Shown one piece after another: positions 1-11,000 of a stretch of 64,000 nt of DNA. The notes below the pieces were generated by a model that made no database searches, was not told the origin of the DNA, and worked only from the letters and a program-made list of their open reading frames with translations. The first letter of the stretch is position 1, and each line of letters begins with the position of its first letter. Both the position numbers and the translations under genes were made by a program. The DNA comes from Sipunculus nudus (lineage: Eukaryota > Annelida > Sipuncula > Golfingiida > Sipunculidae): the NCBI GenBank assembly GCA_026874595.1, contig CM049311.1:38086676-38150675 (forward strand), read 5' to 3'.

Positions 1-634
1 ATAAAAGTTGATTCATAATTCTCAATTGCATCATCATAAATCTCAATCTTGTCAGATAACACCACATCATGCATACAAATGTTTATTTATTTTTTACCAC
101 AAAAATATATCTTTAAAATCTGCAAAACAATAATTATCTAAAAATAATACTTGATTTAGATTTCACAATTTTTTATTGTGTCTTTATTTATCCATAATGT
201 GCTTCATGTTTTATAATAATTTAAGCATACTGATGGGTTAAATTATATTTGTTAAATCATTTAAAAGAAAATTGATTTCTTTAAAAATGCTACATTACAC
301 AACATTGCATCTTCTGGATTACACCTTGAATTATTTTTTCAAGGAAAGTTTTTGCATATTGGAGTGGAAACAGCATTACAATTAAGGAGATACAGTGAAA
401 ACAATAACAATTACTGCATAACACTTGGTGGGTTGGGTTTGCGGGGGGGGGGGGGGGGGGGGGGGGGGGAGATGATTGGGGTGGTGATATGAGAATAACT
501 GTACACCTGTCACAGCAGGGGATCTCCCCCAGTGACTGTAACAAATCAGAAACTCTGGCATAGCTGACTTCCAGTGAGCTAGAGTGGGACCCTGCATCTG
601 TAATCAAAGCAAGTGACTACAGAAAAAAAAATCA
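1..634. other. AT-rich sequence without a recognisable exon; poly-G run
   Basis: Presumed MAP3K4 intron, because the kinase-coding exons must lie further left. I see no exon that matches the expected next part of the protein. It contains an uninterrupted run of 27 G at 443-469, which on the minus strand produces proline-rich spurious reading frames. Confidence 0.5.
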
Positions 635-1333
635 ATAACTAGCTTAAATTTCAAGCTTTTATTTTCAAATTTCAGATTTAGACAAACTAAATATTTATGT
701 TTACATGCTGTGAAAATTAAATAAATGGTGCTTACAGGAAAAAAACGTGCCATGGTCAAAGTTGGGCAAAATTTAAGGTACTGATTTTTTTTTATGCTAA
801 TAACTTAAAAAATTTACAAAATTCAGATCTAATTTTGGGTAAACAATTGAATCTTAATTAAACATAGTTATATACTTGAGAAAATAGACTCTAGTTTCAT
901 AATTTTTCATGTTAAGTGAGTTATTATTTTTCCTGATTTTTTACAAAGTCCATTATGTTTGGGCCCATAACTTAAAGAATTTATACTTTACAGTCTAAAG
1001 TTCTGGCATGTACGTAGGAACTATATAGAGGAATATTTATGATAAATATGAGGAAAAACAGATGAGTGGTTTTGATATTAGGCAGTCCTGAAGTGTGAAA
1101 ATAGGATTTTAATAAAAAATTGAGGTTTTTCCTTAATTTCTCAAAGGAACGAAGTTGCAAAGACCCAGTTTTCGGCTTGGTAGGAGATCATGGGGACATC
1201 TAACATTATGCTGAATTTTGGATTCCTAGGTCTTACGGTATCAAAACGTGCCACATCTACGGACGGACAGACGGACGGACGATGGACAATGGACCACGAC
1301 TATAGCTCAGATGACTTATAGTCAGCTGAGCTA
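635..1333 (+). mobile_element. HLE-A 3' fragment
   Basis: This segment closely matches the last part of the full HLE-A copy at 5925-8540, including the GACGGACG-type microsatellite near 1260-1285 and the terminal hairpin: TAGCTCAG and CTGAGCTA arms, then AAAAA. The 5' end of the element is missing. It carries no coding potential. Its left boundary is approximate. Confidence 0.75.
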
Positions 1334-1468
1334 AAAATAAAAAGAAAAGGGAACCTGGGATTCATAAATACATACAATAACAGTGGGCATTAAAGTAAAT
1401 ACAGAATCCCAAGTATCAGAAAATGTACCGGTTACGCGAGGGCAACAAAGCATAATCGCTCTTTAAAA

Positions 1469-2413
1469 TCATGGCAAAAGTACATTGTCACAGAATACAT
1501 CAGGAGTTTGAGCATGTACATAGTGATCAAAGAAAAAAGTGTCCGTTTTCCAATGCCCAACCTTCATGACTTTCCTGGGTTTGACCCCTGCCTCAACCTG
1601 CATGGTCGCACCTGTGGGACGGAAATCCTTCGCCGTAAATTCTGGGTACAACCCGGCCAATCTCAGCACGTCATTCAGACAATTAGTGATAGACTGAGCA
1701 GACAAGGCACGATAGGGTGGCTTAAGAGATATGAACACGGGATGCCCTACAACAGATGTGAATGATGCAGTACGGGCCATGTAACACCGCAGCGTGTGAA
1801 CTGGGCATAACTTTGTATTGCCGGACAGAGGAAGGTTTACCTCAAAACCAGCTCTGTCAGTATCATTCTTGATACCTTGCAGATACAGGACTGCAGACCC
1901 ATCATCTTCGAATGACACGTGTGATCGGCCAAATATCAGCCACGTGGTAGTCAGACGCTGCGGACAAAAAGACACCGCTTTCGGGGCAACATCCCACAAG
2001 TGCAACATCAGAGTTAGAGCCAGCAATGTAAGGCACTTCAAGCGAAGATCCTTGATGCTTAACATGTCGTTATCTGACCAGTTAAGGAATAAGTAGCGTA
2101 TTGGTTGAACCGGAATAACTTGCTATCGACGGCACACTTGAAAGGTACCTGATTTTATCAAGGCTGTCACGAATCGACATATATACAGGTCACGCATTGG
2201 ATGTTCCCCACCTAGCGCATCAAAAAGGTGGGAAAGAGCTGCTCGAGCACATCGCAACTTAGACGCTGGGCGTTCCGAGGCATCAGCCAATGTACATAAA
2301 TAGTCCAAAAGGGTAGGTTCATGATCAAGTGAGAAGCCTTTACTGGCACAGAACTCGTGAAACTGCGCAATATGTCGATCATAGTTATTCAAGATGGACG
2401 GTGCTAAGAACAA
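1469..2413 (-). pseudogene. DIRS-like tyrosine recombinase, broken
   Basis: Two minus-strand frames (2413-2123, then 2065-1469) together resemble the tyrosine recombinase of DIRS/Ngaro-type retrotransposons. The first gives the helical core-binding domain. The second gives the catalytic domain with a KDFRPTGAT box, a GHWKT box (His of the H-x-x-R/W motif) and a HYVH box with the candidate nucleophilic Tyr. The first catalytic Arg expected after the 'LLALT' helix is not visible, and a frameshift separates the halves near 2070-2120, so the enzyme is almost certainly dead. It follows RT and RNase H on the same strand, the gene order of DIRS elements. Such recombinases insert circular cDNA without an integrase. 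Confidence 0.75.
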
Positions 2414-2553
2414 CCTGAATTGCGCCTGGGCTCGCTTTGATCAACCGCATTTGTCCAGGCATTTCTTCCAGACACTCTCCAGGCATAGAGGCGCCACCTG
2501 GGGTTTCAAAGCACCAGCGCATCCGGGAACTTTGCATTTATGTGCTGACTGTT

Positions 2554-3426
2554 CTATGGAAGACGAAGGGGATGCCAGATAGTAAGTGTCCGTATGTGGT
2601 GAAACCAAGGTTGGCTTGGCCAGTAAGGCGCAACTACAGTGGCCTCGGATCCGGACTTTATCACCTTGTCGATGACCTTGTCGAGCAGGTGAAACAGAGC
2701 GTTGACCAAATTGTTGTGGCTTGACCAGTCCTGTCCCAGTGCATCCACCCCTGCGGTCCCTGGCTCCCAAAATCTGGAGTTGAACATCGGCAACTGAGTA
2801 TTTTGTAGACCGGCAAAATGGTCCACTGTATGTGGCCCCCATAATCTGTCGATATATGCGAAAAGCCGTGGGTGTACAGTCCATTCGTATTTCGGGTTTA
2901 GGCGGCTCAGACGGTTGGCGTGCGTATTTTGACTGCCCGCCAAGTATCCTGCTGATACTTCTGCGTTGATGCGGTGAGTTTTTATCCATATAGCTTTTGC
3001 GATCTTGGTCAACTGTGGACTTGGACCACCTCCATGATTGATATACGTCATAGCAGTAAAGTTGTCCGTCAACACGTGAACCAAATTTACCTGATAATAT
3101 GCTCGAACGCGTTGATCAACACTAACACAGCCATCAGTTCACGATAATTTTGACATTTTTGTGCTACATATGGTATCCAAAACCCGTACTTCAAAGTCCA
3201 TGCAGACACCCCCATAACCAGAAGGGCTTGCATCAGTAACAATTTGGATCTCAGGAACATGGAGTTTGATTCGGAAACCATTCCAACCGTCTATGGATTT
3301 CACCATCCATGTGAGGTCCTTTCGAGCTGCTTGAGTTATGAAAAGTATACTATTCCAGTCTGTTCTGGTACGTAACAAACGGTAAACACTACGCAGCATA
3401 AGCTTTCCCAGTCCAACAGCCAGCAC
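2554..3426 (-). pseudogene. DIRS-like RNase H / connection region, broken
   Basis: Minus-strand frames 3426-3139 and 3084-2554 carry an RNase H-like block with a TDASPSGYGG motif (first catalytic Asp) and a VLTDNFTAMTYINHGG motif (later Asp), followed by a conserved stretch containing 'DRLWGPHTVDHFA' typical of DIRS polyproteins. The frames are interrupted between 3139 and 3084. It sits between the RT and recombinase remnants and belongs to the same element. Non-functional. Confidence 0.7.
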
Positions 3427-3614
3427 AACTGATCACATTGACCACATTGACCAGCAGCACGAGCGAGCACTCTAGCAGATACTGATTACAGCCGTAGAAT
3501 TCGGGAAATGTCTTTTTTTTAACTTTTGACACTTAGAACTCGGTATCTGCAATATTGGAGTATCACACTCAGTATTCACAACGTATCCTAAGTATAGCTG
3601 TTTGCGAGAGGGAG

Positions 3615-4263
3615 TTAGCAAAGATTTATCCCAGTTGACAGTCCAGCCAAGGTCGTGTAGTAGTTTGAGGTAGTATCCCTGTGTTTTAGTATATCCGACT
3701 CAGACGCCAGAATAAGAAAATCATCCACGTATAACATAATTCTGATACCACGTGACCTAAGGAAAGTGACAACAGGTTTGAGACACTTGCCAAAAAAATA
3801 TGGACTGCAAGACAGACCAAAGGGTAACACACACCATCTATAAAATAGTCCACGCCAATGAAACCCCAGATAATCCCGATCAACTTCAGCGACGTTTACA
3901 TGATGAAAACCTTTCTTTATATCAAGTGTCACCATGTAATCATGTGGCTGAATGCATTTAGACACAACTCATATATCCTCATACTGGAAGCTGGTTTTTT
4001 TGCAATAATCATTGAGTTTACGTAAGTCATGAATTAGTCTGAGTTTTTTGTTTTTCTTGGGCACAACACCGATCGGCGAAACACAGTGTGGACGATAATC
4101 AAGTAGCTCAATAAGCTGTTAACCTATGGTTGGGTAAAATAATTCGTTCAGGTTCACGGTCAAAGGGAATGTGCACGCCCTCTATAAGCCAGTTCAGAAC
4201 GGTTTCATTGGTATTAATTAACTTCCAGTTATCAACACACTGTTGTAGCACCATCGCAACATA
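3615..4263 (-). pseudogene. DIRS-like reverse transcriptase, broken
   Basis: Reading from 4263 downward, the minus strand shows RT blocks in order: an N-terminal segment with SPIGVVPKKN and LRLIHDLRKLN, then TLDIKKGFHHV (first catalytic Asp), LPFGLSCSPYFF, and the YVDDFL active site. A stop or frameshift near 3965 and another near 4100 interrupt the frame. YVDD followed by RNase H and a tyrosine recombinase identifies a DIRS-order retrotransposon. The element lies in sense orientation within the presumed MAP3K4 intron 10. Its terminal repeats were not found, so the ends of the element are unknown. Confidence 0.8.
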
Positions 4264-4859
4264 CTGTGTAAAAGTATCTCAGTGGCACTTACCTGAGCAA
4301 TTTAATCATACTATATAATGATACACATGAATAATGTATAGTGAATGTTATGAAAATTTATACAACAGTATTACAGCATATCTCAAACAATGGTATAAAT
4401 TGTGATACACATATCTGGGTGAAATGTTATGACTGAATGTCATCATCGGTGAGTCGCTGGTAAGGATCACGTTCATTGCGTGACTGGTTTCCACAAATGA
4501 ATGATCAAATGACACAATTTCTATAACTACAGTTAAATCAATGTACAACATGACTTTGGATGTTAATCTCTGTGTATATATTCTGGGCCGGCCATATAAA
4601 CTAAATCAAGGGGTGTTTTTCAAATCAAGTAAAAATTTTCATTTAGAAAAATCGAAAAAAACATTATTGGTAAAATCCAACATTCCAGGTCTCCATCATT
4701 GAACGCCATTTTTTGCCGCTGAGTTTGAATCCCCATATTGGATGCTTTTTTCAAACACCAAATATTTTCCTGTGAAATAAATAACCAAACTCAGGTTACG
4801 CTACTGCATATTATTCTTCATATCTTTAATAATCTGAAAATGTATGAATAGTGTGTCAC
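4264..4859. other. intron sequence, no gene seen
   Basis: AT-rich, presumed MAP3K4 intron 10. Short open frames here show no recognisable domain. Confidence 0.5.
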
Positions 4860-5009
4860 CTTCATGTCAAGTAGGGACTCTGCGATGGCTTGATGACAAG
4901 ATGTCTGATCACTCAGCAGCTGAACAGTGGTCTCTAGCTGTCGCTCTAAGTTCTTTCTGAGTGTTGTAAGCTGGGAGGAGTGATGGACGACCATCATCAG
5001 GCCCTCAAC
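4860..5009 (-). CDS. MAP3K4: MAP3K4 exon 10
   Basis: 50 codons (1041-1090), phase 0 at both ends. An amphipathic helix block (VEGLMMVVHHSSQL, LLSDQTSCHQAIAESLL) aligns with the human segment before the region preceding the kinase domain. The acceptor is AATTTCAG and the donor CATGAAG-GTGACA. No further exon was found to its left in this window. Confidence 0.92.
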
Positions 5010-8000
5010 CTGAAATTTTCAGATGTTCAGTGATATATGGATCCCACTTGTGATCTGAGCCTTTGCTTTACATACCTTGCCCTCCTAACTAAGCCCAACA
5101 TGAAAATGTTAAACTAGTTTTGATTCCAAGAAACCATTTATTTCAAAATAGTATATGCTCCTTAGACAGAGGTTAAACACTACAGCCATTCCAGATCTCC
5201 TTCCTTTTAAATGCTTAATTGTATATGACAAAATTCCCCAGAGAAATATCTGATAAATTTGGCTTAATGGCAACAGATATGGAGACATATTTTTGTCAAT
5301 TCCTCTGAATACTAAATCTGTCAGTGCTATGTGAGCCTTATAACATTACAGTTTTACAAATGAGCAGATAAACAGACAGTAGGATGCCATTTACACGTAG
5401 CACTGAATAACACTGTAGATAACATAAATATTGCTATAACATGGTTTTGTCACTGCAAGATGAATAACAGCTATATGAGACAGAGCATCTGTCACAGTAA
5501 GATGACTTACAGCAATGTGAGACAGAGCTATTGTGGTCTCAGCAGTGGGATCTACTTTGAGCGATTCCCCCGTCCATTCTGGACACTGATTGGACCCGTG
5601 TTCCTTACACCCTGAGCATTTGACCAGTAGGAGGTAGCCTTCTTTGTTTGGTGTGACGACTGTCCTGCTGTCCTCACGGCCTGAGGTAACGTTCAGCAGT
5701 TTCACGATCTGAGTCATGTCATCAGCTATGTCCTTAGGTATGAACATTAAGTAGGCTGCACTGTGTGGGGCAATAAGCTGTAACACAAGATGTAATAATC
5801 TGACTAATGCGAAACTAAATATAATGATATTACAGGGTAAATATAGGGTAAAGCTGACAGAAACTGCATATTACCAAGATAATGACACTAAAGGCAATGA
5901 TACCATTGGCTTAACTACCTTGTAACAAGGGACCTATGGGTCACGACGCTCAGCTGTTATATATGATAAAAAAATATTATTTAGAAATGAGACACATGCT
6001 GGTTTTGTGTGGTAATTTATATAAGCTGTATTATGAGTTGTTGTTGTTTAGCTTATGTATGATTTTGATAGTACCTTTAGAGACAGGGAAGAGGATTGAT
6101 TCCATTTATTTTATTAACAAATGGAGTACTATTGTCACACAGATTTTGACTTGGCCATATAGCTTATAAGCAGAACATATAATATAAGAGTTTAACTATT
6201 TATTATAAAAAAATTACAAATATTGTCCCAAATATAATTTTTATTAAAAATAATAAGAGAATCATATGATTTTTTAAAATGAAATATAACTGATATGATT
6301 ATTAAAATAATATTAAAGAATATATTCATGAATGCACTCATGAATACATTTTGAAAGTATTTGCACGAGTATTCATATACTTTCATTTTTACCTGAATTC
6401 CTATTCTTTATGCAAGAAATTTTATAATGGAGTACATAATCATATTCGTATTTAAATACAATTACAAAGTATTCGCACCATGTCTGGTATTTATTCAGTT
6501 TCACCAACCAATGATGTTGAGAATCCAGAATATACAAAATTCACACATTTAAATAATGATCATAAGTACCTGGTTTTATGGCTTTTATTTATATTAAAAA
6601 ATAACTGTAAAAAATTCATTTTGGAATAATTTCACATCAATGTACACACTAGACACAGTAGGAATCTAGATTAATATTATCAACTGCATCTTTGTCTATC
6701 ATTAATTTCCTTCATATGATCCCTAATGATTAGTAATGAATAATATGATTTACTTCTTTATCATTAAAATTGAACTGAAAAATGCCATAGGTGACTGCAT
6801 GGTGTTATTTGGAATATGTGACATTCTACCCATCGATACAAGATTCTTATATATTATCAGTAACTGCAAGTTAATTTCCTGTTATTATAAACTAACAAAT
6901 TCCTTTTCTATTTTTCTTTAATTTGTTATTAAAAACCAATAAAAATTTATTAATTTATTGTTTATTGTTATGTTGTTGGTTAAAACTACTAGATGAGTTG
7001 GGTTGGACACCTGGATCAACTGTGGCTGGCCATAAGCTGCCTGGATTCCTGTATGCCTCGCCTCAAGCGTGCATAATTTGATGAAAGGTCAACAAGGTCA
7101 ACATACAGGTGACTCAAGAGGGGCTGGAGAGAGCCAAAGTCTGACAGGGTCTCATAAAAAACATTAATAAAAGCTACAATTTTTTGCCAATTTCTTTCAG
7201 CTTTCTAAACTAAAAAGCTGAAATCCTTATGTGTGCATGATATGAAAATTATATCAACAGTGCTCACGGGAAACAAACGTGCCATGGTCACAGTGGGGCA
7301 AAATTTAAGGTACTAATTTTATATTTATACTAATAACTTATAAAATTTGAAAAATTCAGAACTAATTTTGGGTATTCAATTGAATCTTGATTAAATAATG
7401 TTACATCCCTGACAAAAAAATCTCTAGCTTCAGCAATGCCCTTGTTAAGGGAGTAAATATATTTCAAGATTTTTTACAAAGTGCATTATGTTTGGGCCCA
7501 TAACTTAAAACAATTAAGCAATACTGACATCATTCTGGCATGTGCATAGAGAATGAAAAATATGTATATTATTTATGATTAAAGTCAGATCAGTGGTTTT
7601 GATATTAGGCAGTCTTGAAGTGTAACAATGGGTTTTTAATTGAAAAAATGAAGTTTTTCATTAATATCGCGAAGGTATTAAGTCCTAGTGACCAAATTCT
7701 CGGCATGGTAGGGGATTTTGGAGACATCTAACTGTATGCCGAATTTAAGGAACTTAGAGCTGAAGCTGGGGAGCAGAGCTCTTGCAAACTGCATAATACT
7801 AGCTTGATTTAAACAATATGTTACATGGTGCTTGAAAACTTGATTAAAATCTACAGTTTTTGATCAACTGGTTTCAAATTTTTGGTGTCAACAGTTGAAA
7901 TGCTAACAAAAACATGCTGTGAAAATTAAATCCACAGTACTTACAGGAAAAAAACGTGCCATGGTCAAAGTTGGGCAAAATTTAAGGTACCAATTTTTTA

Positions 8001-11000
8001 TTTTTATTAATATTTTAAAAAATTTAAAAGATTTTGATCTAATTTTGGGTATACAATTTAATTTTGATTAATTAAAGTTATATTACTGGAAAAAAGGTCC
8101 ATAGCTTTAACATTTTTTGTGTTAAGTGATCAAATATCTTTCCTGATTTTTTACAAAATGCATTATGTTTGGGCCCATAACTTTTTTAAATTAAATAATA
8201 CAAACCTAATTTCTGGCATGTACATAGGAACTATATAGAGGAATATTTATGGTAAATATGAGGAAAAACAGATGAGTGGTTTTGATATTAGGCAGTCCTG
8301 AAGTGTGAAAATAGGTTTTTAATATAAAATTGAGGTTTTTCCTTAATTTCTCAAAGGAACGAAGTTGAAAAGACCCAGTTTTCGGCTTGGTAGGAGATCT
8401 TGGGGACATCTAACATTATGCCGAATTTTGGATTCCTAGGTCTTACGGTTTCAAAACGTGCCACATCTACGGACGGACGGACAGACGACGGACAATGGAC
8501 CACGACTATAGCTCAGATGACTTATAGTCAGCTGAGCTAATAAAAACTCTAGAAGACAGCGGTATATCCTTTGTAGCTGCGGTTCAAAGCACTCTGACAA
8601 TCTCCATTTAACCTTTGATGTCTTGCAGCACCAGAAAAAATATTTAGTACTTAAAAAATAATGGGGTTAACAATATGATCTTATTTCAGTTTATTTGACC
8701 TGGCGATGAAGGTCAAGGTCACTAGTAAAGCTAATATTAGCTGGCACTGACCCTGACATGCTCAGTTTGTTTGAGTTTTTCCATCAGCTCTGTACCGTCC
8801 ACTGTCACATCAAAGGCCGCTGCAATCTCAAGGTCCTACAATAAAGTAAACCTTCAATCAGACTTCAAGCTAGATAAAAACATTCAGTATGTACAGTATG
8901 CATATCCAATTCTCCACTGAGAATTATATTTAACAACCAAGTCTCATACTGCAAACCTTCCGCCCGGTAAACGCTTTGTGCTAAAATAACTAGCATGCTA
9001 ATAATCTTTACTTACCACATAAGTGCGAAGTGAATGCAGATTTTTACGTAAAAACACTCTGTATGCTGGAAGAGTCAGGTCACTGTTTCCTGATAATCTC
9101 ACCTTCCTGAGAGTTTTAGCAAAACCGACAGCTTTGGATGCCCTCTCTCTTGCTTCGTGGAAAAGGTTTTTGAAATGCCGACAGCACTGCATAATGCCTT
9201 GTCTGTAAAGGAACAAACTCTATGATCTGACTGAAGTAGGATCATTGATTAATATTTCTGGTGCATAAAATAAATGTCAAATTTTAAAATCAATGGATGT
9301 AAAGCTTTATAGGAAAACCATAAAAACATATCATGTAGGCATTCCTTCATACTTGTCAAGGTTACAGTGGGTTAAACTGGCGAAAACAAATACAAAATAC
9401 TGTTTGTAATATAACAAGGCCTACAGGCCTAATGCGAACCTGTGCATTGGGAAATACACCAGGTATAATGCTTCAATGCTGGACCATTACTTCTCATGTA
9501 TATGAACAATGCAAGTACTAAACATTTTGAATAAGAAACAATTACACAAACATTACTGCTGAAATTCTGGCATGGGTGCACACAAAACAAAAATGATTTT
9601 TCTGGCACCACCAGTCTTGTATACAACGAAGCTATCAGAGATATATACATATGCCCAATTTCAGACTGATATATGAAACCCCTCCTGTGAAATAAGCAGG
9701 GATACACACTGTGCAAAAATTACTGTAGGTGGCACCACCAGTCTTATATAAGACAAAGCTATTCGATATGTATAAATATACACAATTTCAGGCTGATATA
9801 TCAAATTCCTCTGTAGAAATAAGCAGGCACATACTCTGTGCAAAAGTAATTGTAGGTGGCGACACCTGTCTTGTAAACAAGAAAGCCATCAAAGAGAAAT
9901 AGACAGGTCAAAATATCAGGCCCATACATCAAACTTACCTGAAGTCTGATGCATGGGGCTGACCAGGCTTAGGAGAGAAAGGCAGTTGCCCTGAGTGACC
10001 TGTGACAAATTGCTGCCTCAAGCTACTGCACTGAGTGATATCTTGACCTGCACCTGGCTAGACTGAGTGAACTTTTGACCTGTACCTGGCTGCACTTAGT
10101 GAACTCTTCACCTGTTGCATAATCTGACACAGTTGGCAGTCTGCCAAAGCTATAAATAGATTCAGGCTGAACTTTGGTGCCAAATATGGTGCAGTAAGCA
10201 GTCTGCCAAAGCTATAAATAGAATGCAGCTACTGCACTGAGTGAATTCTTGACCTATACCTGGCTGCACTTCTTACAATCCTGGCACTGTGCCAAAACTA
10301 TTTATAGAGCTGACATCATTTTGGCTAATGGCCAACATCAAGGCACTGGCAATCTGCCAATGGTAAACCAAGTGCTGCCATCTGAACACAAAAGTGGTCC
10401 CTACTTGAAATAACTTGGAAATTTATTTTCCCAATACAAAATGCTCTTCAGCTGACTTTTTATAAAAATGAAATCAGGAATATATGTAAAATTATTACGG
10501 ATGCATACTGAATGTAAAATTAAAATACAGATATATGTCATTGATGGCAAATTCTTGAATTAAGTTGAGTAGATATACCAATAATTTATAATCCACATAC
10601 AGTTGTCTTTATATAGCCACAGAGAGCTGAATATCCATGATTGTAACATTGCCTGGTATGATGAATAACTTAAATCATAAATCTAAATTTTTTAAAAGCT
10701 TTTAAAAAATCTTTCTTGTCATTATTAACCAAAGATAACCTGAAATCTAAAAGTCTAGTGGCATGATGTAAAAATATGCTGATAAACTGGTGCCAGGCTA
10801 GATGTACAGCATCACACAGCTTACATATATGGCAAAATGACTCAATTTAATCTCCATAATTCAGCAAAAAATCAATTATGTGGAACCATTAATGACAATT
10901 ATTATATGAATTATTGTAGGGATTATTCTTGTAAAATATATAACAAACCGGCTTTAGTGGCATCAGTCGAAAAATGTTTCGCAGGTTTATAACTCATATA

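Noticed and set aside
290-607. Minus-strand proline-rich reading frames
   Set aside because: The proline run is only the translation of the poly-G/poly-C tract at 443-469; no conserved sequence surrounds it.
4348-4551. Minus-strand frame as a possible MAP3K4 exon 11
   Set aside because: No similarity to the expected next region and no convincing acceptor/donor pair.
9016-9102. Extension of MAP3K4 exon 7 to a GTAAGT donor at 9015
   Set aside because: The extra residues have no family counterpart, and the earlier GTGAGA donor joins directly to the conserved start of exon 8.
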